DNA of 64,000 nt from Caenorhabditis remanei (taxonomy: Eukaryota; Nematoda; Chromadorea; Rhabditida; Rhabditidae): contig NC_071330.1 in the NCBI RefSeq assembly GCF_010183535.1, positions 12,071,717-12,135,716 on the forward strand. Reading direction: 5' to 3'. Below are positions 51,661-61,400 of the stretch, in pieces. The notes under the pieces are model-generated. The model was not told the origin of the DNA. It did not search any database and worked only from the letters and a program-made list of their open reading frames with translations. The stretch's first letter is position 1. Every line of letters starts with the position of its first letter. The translations under genes were made by a program, and so were the position numbers.

Positions 51661-51984
51661 CATATGTACATGTGCAAATATTTCTTGTAGTTTCGCGTCA
51701 TAAACAATAAAAGAATTTCATAACTTCTTTTTAGTTTGAAATAAAAGTGTAAAATTAGAGCCTGAATCAAATCAACAACTTCATTCTACACAATCTCCCA
51801 CAATTGCAACTTCTCGATATATCTATACAATGGGATATCTCTTTTTTTCCCTCTCATCAACCTATAATACCTTCAAGGCCTTTCCGAAGGCCTAGAATAC
51901 AATTTTTGAAAGACCTTGTCTATTATTCAGACAGGGGGAAAGTCACAAATAACAAAAATATATTCGTTTTTACAATTCAAAAAG

Positions 51985-52190
51985 TACAGTCAAGTTGATG
52001 TCAATGGGAAGGGATGTTCCATAGGTTGAACTGAAGATTCAGGAACCCGGCGGAGCGGTAACCCAGAAACTCCGGACTGATTGAAATGACATAAAGTGAT
52101 GGTGTTTATATAGTAGAGGCTTATTGAGCGACCGACATTTTTTGATAAATGGCAGAAAGTTGTGAAACAGTCATGTCTTATCAAACCATC
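51985..52190 (-). repeat. 0.2-kb direct repeat, copy B
   Basis: About 80% like copy A by eye, same orientation, 530 bp away, again with GATAAG and TATATAAAC on the minus strand. The short open frames in the two copies differ in frame usage, which argues against a conserved peptide. Confidence 0.5.
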
Positions 52191-52639
52191 AGTTTGTTTC
52201 TAATATCATGGCAGGTGCTCATCAGGCACTCAATATATAAACAACTGAAACAGTTCATATTCTCACTTCGGTCCGAACAGAAAATTGGGCGGTCATGTAA
52301 CCAAATTTGAAACTGAATTTTAAACTGAAATGTTTGGGTTGGGGCCAACTGATTTCGGAATACTTGACTGAAGTTTTTTTGAACTTGATCTACTCAAAGG
52401 TTTGGAAATATAGCTCGGTTTCTACATTAAGTGGCTATTAGATCCAACTTCCACAAGTATACCGTCAAACTTGGAATAGTGGCACACGGAGTTTGGAGCA
52501 TCATATCTCGACTGGATTCAAAGATATGTAATAATTTTCAATTATAAAAATGTTGCATGAAAAAGGAATAATTGTTTGCCAGTTGAAAACATTTTCAGAT
52601 TTTTTCTGGTAATCAACGCTTACAGACTTACGCTGAATG

Positions 52640-53005
52640 ATGTGCATGTCTTCCCATGTCCCCCAGTCATTTCATTGTGACCCGTGAGATGTCCGTACAC
52701 TCAGATTCTATACATCTTCTCATTCTCTTCTCTTTTATCGAACTACAATACCTTCAAGGCCTTTTCTCCTTTGTCTGTATAAAACAAATCTCTCGAAAGT
52801 TGATTGCCAAACCCCCTTCCCGAATTTCTGAATTTCAGATTCTTTGAAATCCACGTGACTTCTGCTAACACCGATATGTTTCTCTACTGATTTATTGTCT
52901 TTTTTCTCTTAAAATTTATGAATGTATCCCATGACCGCACAACCGAGTTCCCTGTTTTTTATCCCGTTTCGTCATGAAATTTACGACTTTCGAGAGTATA
53001 AATAT
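52640..53005 (+). repeat. Left arm of an inverted duplication (upstream region of the 7TM gene)
   Basis: Contains ATACCTTCAAGGCCTTTTCT, GATTTCAGATTCTTTGAAATCC-like sequence and CCATGACCGCACAACCGAGT; inverted copy at 53752-54185. Confidence 0.75.
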
Positions 53006-53047
53006 AAGTCGGTTGCCTCACTCGAAATCACATTCACCTTTTCGGAA

Positions 53048-54759
53048 ATGTCTACCAACTGCTCTACAATCTTCCATCAAGCCTACAATCCAATATTCCG
53101 TTTCTCCAGTATTTATCAAGTTGTGATCTCTATTTTTTCCATTATTCCATTGGGATATTTTCTGATTTTTAAACTTTTGAAATCTACTTTTCACTGGAAT
53201 TTGAAAACTATTTTCATTGGTTATTTGCTATCAATGATTTTGTTTTCAATGCTCTATACCATCACTGCGGTGGGTTGAATACATCCGGACAGACACATAG
53301 TGAGGGAAACTTTCTCAAATGTAACTTTTTCAGTTTATTCAAACTATCAAACCCTTTACTTCCACTGATCCATGTGATCTATCCGTCATTCCATTCTACC
53401 ATAAACGTCTTTTATCCGCAATTTCTTTCTTTCTAACTCTCTCCACATCCTTCCCATTTTTGATTACAATCGAACGATATTATGCTATGAAAACTGCTGA
53501 AAAATATGAGAAGACTCCTGTTATTTTGGGACCCATATTGGTTGGAATTAATGTAACCATAATTAAAAAAAGACTAACACAAATGAATAAATTGGTTTCA
53601 GACTTTGGTCAACTTTGGAATCATTTACAATGTATTCAAAGATGAATCGTTTAGCGATCCTTCTGTTTCATTTTCAGTTTATCCAGCAGCGGCAGCTCAG
53701 AAGGTTAGTGAGAGAGCATATAGAGTGAGGTAACCGACTTATATCTGCTCTCGAAAGTCATAAATTTCCTGACGAAACTGGATAAAAACAGGGAACTCGG
53801 TTGTGCGGTCATGGGATACATTCATAATTTTAAGTGAAAAAAAGACAATAAATCAGTAGAGAAACATATCGGGATTAGCAGAAGTCACGTGGATTTCTAA
53901 GAATCTGAAATTCAGAAATATGGGGGTTTCACAATCAGGAATGAAGAAGTTTTCGAGAGATTTGTTTTATATAGACAACTGTACTGACGACCGTGTTCAC
54001 AGGCTAAATTCACCCTGCCTAAAGAAAAGACAAGGTTCCCCAAAAATTGTGCTCGAGGTCTTAGGAAAGGCCTTGAAGGTATTGTAGTTCGATAAAAGAG
54101 AAGAGAATGAGCAGATGTATTGCGCCGGAATGTACGGACATCTCACAGGTTCCGCGTGTCACTATGAAATGTGTGGGAAGATGGGAGTAGCCATCTCTTC
54201 CCTCCATGTCCATCGGTGTCTCTGTTTTTCCAGATGTTCACCTTCTTCGTCATTCTCTTTTTCCTCAATTTCATTGATGTCCTCTTCGATATAATCCTCC
54301 TCCGGCAGAATCTTCGACTCAAAAAACTTCTGACCAACTCCTCTCTCACCGCCAAATATCAATTGGAAGAAGTATATCAATCGACTAAATTTTCAGTTTT
54401 TCTGATTCTAATCCATATTATTTCGTTCGGAATCTATGTATCGGCTGTGGTGTTTTTCAGATATTTTGGATCTTTGATAATTTCTGATCCATATTATTTG
54501 TTCGGTGTGAGAACCACGTCTTCGACGGTAAGACTCATCTGAAAGTCTCACCTGTAATATAGTGTAAAACATCCAGATGATTCCAACATATCACCTTCTC
54601 TTGGGTGTCTTCTCAATTCTATTCCTGAATCGGATCAAATCGAAAAAGTCAGAAGGAACAACTATTCAAATGTCATCAACCGGCAGGAGTGGAGCTAATA
54701 ATTATGATCAAGCGATATTTAGTATCTGGAATTCTGTTTCTGGAAATCCGGCATCATGA
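53048..54759 (+). CDS. 7TM chemoreceptor, sra/srab-like
   Basis: CDS join(53048..53269, 53334..53552, 53602..53703, 54234..54527, 54577..54759), 339 aa, every junction phase 0. The N-terminus has NCSTIFHQAYNPIFRFSSIY. Membrane segments include YQVVISIFSIIPLGYFLIFK, FIGYLLSMILFSMLYTITAV, FFLTLSTSFPFLITIERYYA, MFTFFVILFFLNFIDVLFDI and FLILIHIISFGIYVSAVVFF. The motif TAKYQLEEVYQSTKFS before the sixth segment and length fit the Sra/Srab group of nematode sensory receptors. Class assignment is by feel, not by search. Intron 3 (530 bp) contains an inverted copy of the gene's upstream region. The start at 53048 is the first ATG in frame with a sensible N-terminus; an in-frame start at 52922 would add 42 residues. 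Confidence 0.65.
53752..54185 (-). repeat. Right arm of the inverted duplication, in intron 3 of the 7TM gene
   Basis: Reverse complement of 52640-53005 with substitutions and small indels: ACTCGGTTGTGCGGTCATGG, GATTTCTAAGAATCTGAAAT, GGCCTTGAAGGTATTGTAGT. Confidence 0.75.
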
Positions 54760-55200
54760 AGATAATTTTTGTTGTTCATTCATGCTTTCTGAATGTTTGA
54801 ATTTAACAATAAACAAAAAGAAAACTCAAAAATAAACTTTCACGTTTCAAATAATAGGAGTGTTTTAAAAATTATTTTAATTTAAAAAAGGAACAAAGAA
54901 AAAAATAAAACAAGGACGAGAAAAACTGACGTGACCTGCACTACATAGCCAACTAGATTTTATCGATCGATAACAGTTCTCATCAGTTCTGGTTTTGAAA
55001 TTCCCTCGCGAAGACGCATCTCCTTCTCCTCCTCCTCCTCATTCGTCTCATCTCCGGTCAGTTTTGCTTTTTTGAAACTCAGCGCTCGCAGAGACCATTT
55101 GCACTTCTCTTTTGTCTCGAAAACTCCCAGAAGTTTTTAGAAATTTTCCCTCCAAAATTTTAAAAATTAAAAAAAGGCAGAATAAACGCGTGGCCACAGA
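54760..55200. other. Spacer with no gene recognised
   Basis: Contains the 3' end of the receptor gene (AATAAACAAAAAG at about 54810) and a CT-rich stretch. Confidence 0.4.
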
Positions 55201-55304
55201 TACACAAGACAGATTTCATTTATCGATGAAAAAATAATTTCTGTTTTAGTTTCGAAACTGGATTCGATAACTTGGTTGGAATGACGTCTCCCATAACTCA
55301 CCGG

Positions 55305-55390
55305 CACCCCATCGTGAATAGACATGAGTGCATTAACGACAATCGGCTCGCTTTTGAACGTGAGTTTTAAAGCAGCAGAATAACTGAAGG
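55305..55390 (-). other. Exon-like segment at the edge of the satellite
   Basis: Minus strand: CTAGCCTTCAG acceptor, an open stretch coding AALKLTFKSEPIVVNALMSI and HDGVP, then a strong GTGAGTTATG donor and a 61-nt intron-like piece ending AAAACAG. If real, the satellite would lie in the intron upstream of it. No homology recognised. Confidence 0.25.
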
Positions 55391-55436
55391 CTAGTAGCAA
55401 AAAGGGAATCGGGTTTCTTTCGTGTTCTTTATACCA

Positions 55437-58400
55437 GCGAAACCACGTTCGGGAGATCAATGACTGTATGTCACAGGCTAGCAGGTTTAAGATATTCTGA
55501 GTTTCTGAAACTAGCGAAACCACGTTCGGGAGGTCCGTGACTGTATGACACAGGCTAGCAGGTTTAAGATATTCTGTGTTTCTGAAACTAGCGAAACCAC
55601 GTTCGGGAGGTCTATGACTGTATGACACAGGCTAGCAGGTTTGAGATATTCTGAGTTTCTGAAACTAGCGAAACCACGTTCGGGAGGTCAATGACTGTAT
55701 GACACAGGCTAGCAGGTTTAAGATATTCTGAGTTTCTGAAACTAGCGAAACCACGTTCGGGAGGTCTATGACTGTATGACACAGGCTAGCAGGTTTAAGA
55801 TATTCTGTGTTTCTGAAACTAGCGAAACCACGTTCGGGAGGTCTATGACTGTATGACACAGGCTAGCAGGTTTAAGATATTCTGTGTTTCTGAAACTAGC
55901 GAAACCACGTTCGGGAGGTCAATGACTGTATGACACAGGCTAGCAGGTTTAAGATATTCTGAGTTTCTGAAACTAGCGAAACCACGTTCGGGAGGTCTAT
56001 GACTGTATGACACAGGCTAGCAGGTTTGAGATATTCTGAGTTTCTGAAACTAGCGAAACCACGTTCGGGAGGTCCGTGACTGTATGACACAGGCTAGCAG
56101 GTTTAAGATATTCTGAGTTTCTGAAACTAGCGAAACCACGTTCGGGAGGTCTATGACTGTATGACACAGGCTAGCAGGTTTAAGATATTCTGTGTTTCTG
56201 AAACTAGCGAAACCACGTTCGGGAGGTCTATGACTGTATGACACAGGCTAGCAGGTTTAAGATATTCTGAGTTTCTGAAACTAGCGAAACCACGTTCGGG
56301 AGGTCCGTGATTGTATGACACAGGCTAGCAGGTTTAAGATATTCTGAGTTTCTGAAACTAGCGAAACCACGTTCGGGAGGTCTATGACTGTATGACACAG
56401 GCTAGCAGGTTTAAGATATTCTGAGTTTCTGAAACTAGCGAAACCACGTTCGGGAGGTCTATGACTGTATGACACAGGCTAGCAGGTTTGAGATATTCTG
56501 AGTTTCTGAAACTAGCGAAACCACGTTCGGGAGGTCTATGACTGTATGACACAGGCTAGCAGGTTTAAGATATTCTGAGTTTCTGAAACTAGCGAAACCA
56601 CGTTCGGGAGGTCTATGACTGTATGACACAGGCTAGCAGGTTTAAGATATTCTGAGTTTCTGAAACTACCGAAACCACGTTCGGGAGGTCTATGACTGTA
56701 TGACACAGGCTAGCAGGTTTGAGATATTCTGAGTTTCTGAAACTAGCGAAACCACGTTCGGGAGGTCTATGACTGTATGACACAGGCTAGCAGGTTTGAG
56801 ATATTCTGAGTTTCTGAAACTAGCGAAACCACGTTCGGGAGGTCCGTGACTGTATGACACAGGCTAGCAGGTTTAAGATATTCTGAGTTTCTGAAACTAG
56901 CGAAACCACGTTCGGGAGGTCTATGACTGTATGACACAGGCTAGCAGGTTTGAGATATTCTGAGTTTCTGAAACTAGCGAAACCACGTTCGGGAGGTCTA
57001 TGACTGTATGACACAGGCTAGCAGGTTTGAGATATTCTGAGTTTCTGAAACTAGCGAAACCACGTTCGGGAGGTCTATGACTGTATGACACAGGCTAGCA
57101 GGTTTGAGATATTCTGAGTTTCTGAAACTAGCGAAACCACGTTCGGGAGGTCTATGACTGTATGACACAGGCTAGCAGGTTTGAGATATTCTGAGTTTCT
57201 GAAACTAGCGAAACCACGTTCGGGAGGTCCGTGACTGTATGACACAGGCTAGCAGGTTTAAGATATTCTGAGTTTCTGAAACTAGCGAAACCACGTTCGG
57301 GAGGTCCGTGACTGTATGACACAGGCTAGCAGGTTTAAGATATTCTGAGTTTCTGAAACTAGCGAAACCACGTTCGGGAGGTCCGTGACTGTATGACACA
57401 GGCTAGCAGGTTTAAGATATTCTGAGTTTCTGAAACTAGCGAAACCACGTTCGGGAGGTCTATGACTGTATGACACAGGCTAGCAGGTTTAAGATATTCT
57501 GAGTTTCTGAAACTAGCGAAACCACGTTCGGGAGGTCTATGACTGTATGACACAGGCTAGCAGGTTTAAGATATTCTGAGTTTCTGAAACTAGCGAAACC
57601 ACGTTCGGGAGGTCCGTGACTGTATGACACAGGCTAGCAGGTTTAAGATATTCTGAGTTTCTGAAACTAGCGAAACCACGTTCGGGAGGTCTATGACTGT
57701 ATGACACAGGCTAGCAGGTTTAAGATATTCTGAGTTTCTGAAACTACCGAAACCACGTTCGGGAGGTCTATGACTGTATGACACAGGCTAGCAGGTTTGA
57801 GATATTCTGAGTTTCTGAAACTAGCGAAACCACGTTCGGGAGGTCTATGACTGTATGACACAGGCTAGCAGGTTTGAGATATTCTGAGTTTCTGAAACTA
57901 GCGAAACCACGTTCGGGAGGTCTATGACTGTATGACACAGGCTAGCAGGTTTGAGATATTCTGAGTTTCTGAAACTAGCGAAACCACGTTCGGGAGGTCC
58001 GTGACTGTATGACACAGGCTAGCAGGTTTAAGATATTCTGAGTTTCTGAAACTAGCGAAACCACGTTCGGGAGGTCTATGACTGTATGACACAGGCTAGC
58101 AGGTTTGAGATATTCTGAGTTTCTGAAACTAGCGAAACCACGTTCGGGAGGTCTATGACTGTATGACACAGGCTAGCAGGTTTGAGATATTCTGAGTTTC
58201 TGAAACTAGCGAAACCACGTTCGGGAGGTCCGTGACTGTATGACACAGGCTAGCAGGTTTAAGATATTCTGAGTTTCTGAAACTAGCGAAACCACGTTCG
58301 GGAGGTCTATGACTGTATGACACAGGCTAGCAGGTTTAAGATATTCTGAGTTTCTGAAACTAGCGAAACCACGTTCGGGAGGTCTATGACTGTATGACAC

Positions 58401-61400
58401 AGGCTAGCAGGTTTAAGATATTCTGAGTTTCTGAAACTAGCGAAACCACGTTCGGGAGGTCCGTGACTGTATGACACAGGCTAGCAGGTTTAAGATATTC
58501 TGAGTTTCTGAAACTAGCGAAACCACGTTCGGGAGGTCCGAGACTGTATGACACAGGCTAGCAGGTTTAAGATATTCTGAGTTTCTGAAACTAGCGAAAC
58601 CACGTTCGGGAGGTCCGTGACTGTATGACACAGGCTAGCAGGTTTAAGATATTCTGAGTTTCTGAAACTAGCGAAACCACGTTCGGGAGGTCTATGACTG
58701 TATGACACAGGCTAGCAGGTTTAAGATATTCTGAGTTTCTGAAACTAGCGAAACCACGTTCGGGAGGTCCGTGACTGTATGACACAGGCTAGCAGGTTTA
58801 AGATATTCTGAGTTTCTGAAACTAGCGAAACCACGTTCGGGAGGTCCGTGACTGTATGACACAGGCTAGCAGGTTTAAGATATTCTGAGTTTCTGAAACT
58901 AGCGAAACCACGTTCGGGAGGTCCGAGACTGTATGACACAGGCTAGCAGGTTTAAGATATTCTGAGTTTCTGAAACTAACGAAACCACGTTCGGGAGGTC
59001 CGTGACTGTATGACACAGGCTAGCAGGTTTAAGATATTCTGAGTTTCTGAAACTAGCGAAACCACGTTCGGGAGGTCTATGACTGTATGACACAGGCTAG
59101 CAGGTTTAAGATATTCTGAGTTTCTGAAACTAGCGAAACCACGTTCGGGAGGTCTATGACTGTATGACACAGGCTAGCAGGTTTGAGATATTCTGAGTTT
59201 CTGAAACTAGCGAAACCACGTTCGGGAGGTCCGTGACTGTATGACACAGGCTAGCAGGTTTAAGATATTCTGAGTTTCTGAAACTAGCGAAACCACGTTC
59301 GGGAGGTCTATGACTGTATGACACAGGCTAGCAGGTTTGAGATATTCTGAGTTTCTGAAACTAGCGAAACCACGTTCGGGAGGTCTATGACTGTATGACA
59401 CAGGCTAGCAGGTTTGAGATATTCTGAGTTTCTGAAACTAGCGAAACCACGTTCGGGAGGTCCGTGACTGTATGACACAGGCTAGCAGGTTTAAGATATT
59501 CTGAGTTTCTGAAACTAGCGAAACCACGTTCGGGAGGTCTATGACTGTATGACACAGGCTAGCAGGTTTAAGATATTCTGAGTTTCTGAAACTAGCGAAA
59601 CCACGTTCGGGAGGTCTATGACTGTATGACACAGGCTAGCAGGTTTAAGATATTCTGAGTTTCTGAAACTAGCGAAACCACGTTCGGGAGGTCCGTGACT
59701 GTATGACACAGGCTAGCAGGTTTAAGATATTCTGAGTTTCTGAAACTAGCGAAACCACGTTCGGGAGGTCCGAGACTGTATGACACAGGCTAGCAGGTTT
59801 AAGATATTCTGAGTTTCTGAAACTAGCGAAACCACGTTCGGGAGGTCCGTGACTGTATGACACAGGCTAGCAGGTTTAAGATATTCTGAGTTTCTGAAAC
59901 TAGCGAAACCACGTTCGGGAGGTCTATGACTGTATGACACAGGCTAGCAGGTTTAAGATATTCTGAGTTTCTGAAACTAGCGAAACCACGTTCGGGAGGT
60001 CCGTGACTGTATGACACAGGCTAGCAGGTTTAAGATATTCTGAGTTTCTGAAACTAGCGAAACCACGTTCGGGAGGTCCGTGACTGTATGACACAGGCTA
60101 GCAGGTTTAAGATATTCTGAGTTTCTGAAACTAGCGAAACCACGTTCGGGAGGTCCGAGACTGTATGACACAGGCTAGCAGGTTTAAGATATTCTGAGTT
60201 TCTGAAACTAACGAAACCACGTTCGGGAGGTCCGTGACTGTATGACACAGGCTAGCAGGTTTAAGATATTCTGAGTTTCTGAAACTAGCGAAACCACGTT
60301 CGGGAGGTCTATGACTGTATGACACAGGCTAGCAGGTTTAAGATATTCTGAGTTTCTGAAACTAGCGAAACCACGTTCGGGAGGTCCGTGACTGTATGAC
60401 ACAGGCTAGCAGGTTTGAGATATTCTGAGTTTCTGAAACTAGCGAAACCACGTTCGGGAGGTCCGTGACTGTATGACACAGGCTAGCAGGTTTAAGATAT
60501 TCTGAGTTTCTGAAACTAGCGAAACCACGTTCGGGAGGTCCGTGACTGTATGACACAGGCTAGCAGGTTTAAGATATTCTGAGTTTCTGAAACTAGCGAA
60601 ACCACGTTCGGGAGGTCCGTGACTGTATGACACAGGCTAGCAGGTTTAAGATATTCTGAGTTTCTGAAACTAGCGAAACCACGTTCGGGAGGTCCGTGAC
60701 TGTATGACACAGGCTAGCAGGTTTAAGATATTCTGAGTTTCTGAAACTAGCGAAACCACGTTCGGGAGGTCCGTGACTGTATGACACAGGCTAGCAGGTT
60801 TAAGATATTCTGAGTTTCTGAAACTAGCGAAACCACGTTCGGGAGGTCCGTGACTGTATGACACAGGCTAGCAGGTTTAAGATATTCTGAGTTTCTGAAA
60901 CTAGCGAAACCACGTTCGGGAGGTCTATGACTGTATGACACAGGCTAGCAGGTTTGAGATATTCTGAGTTTCTGAAACTAGCGAAACCACGTTCGGGAGG
61001 TCTATGACTGTATGACACAGGCTAGCAGGTTTGAGATATTCGGAGTTTCTGAAACTAGCGAAACCACGTTCGGGAGGTCTATGACTGTATGACACAGGCT
61101 AGCAGGTTTGAGATATTCTGAGTTTCTGAAACTAGCGAAACCACGTTCGGGAGGTCCGTGACTGTATGACACAGGCTAGCAGGTTTAAGATATTCTGAGT
61201 TTCTGAAACTAGCGAAACCACGTTCGGGAGGTCTATGACTGTATGACACAGGCTAGCAGGTTTGAGATATTCTGAGTTTCTGAAACTAGCGAAACCACGT
61301 TCGGGAGGTCTATGACTGTATGACACAGGCTAGCAGGTTTAAGATATTCTGAGTTTCTGAAACTAGCGAAACCACGTTCGGGAGGTCTATGACTGTATGA

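Noticed and set aside
51455..52190. Spliced-leader RNA genes in the 0.2-kb repeats
   Set aside because: No SL1- or SL2-like 22-mer followed by a GT donor, and no Sm-like site, could be found.
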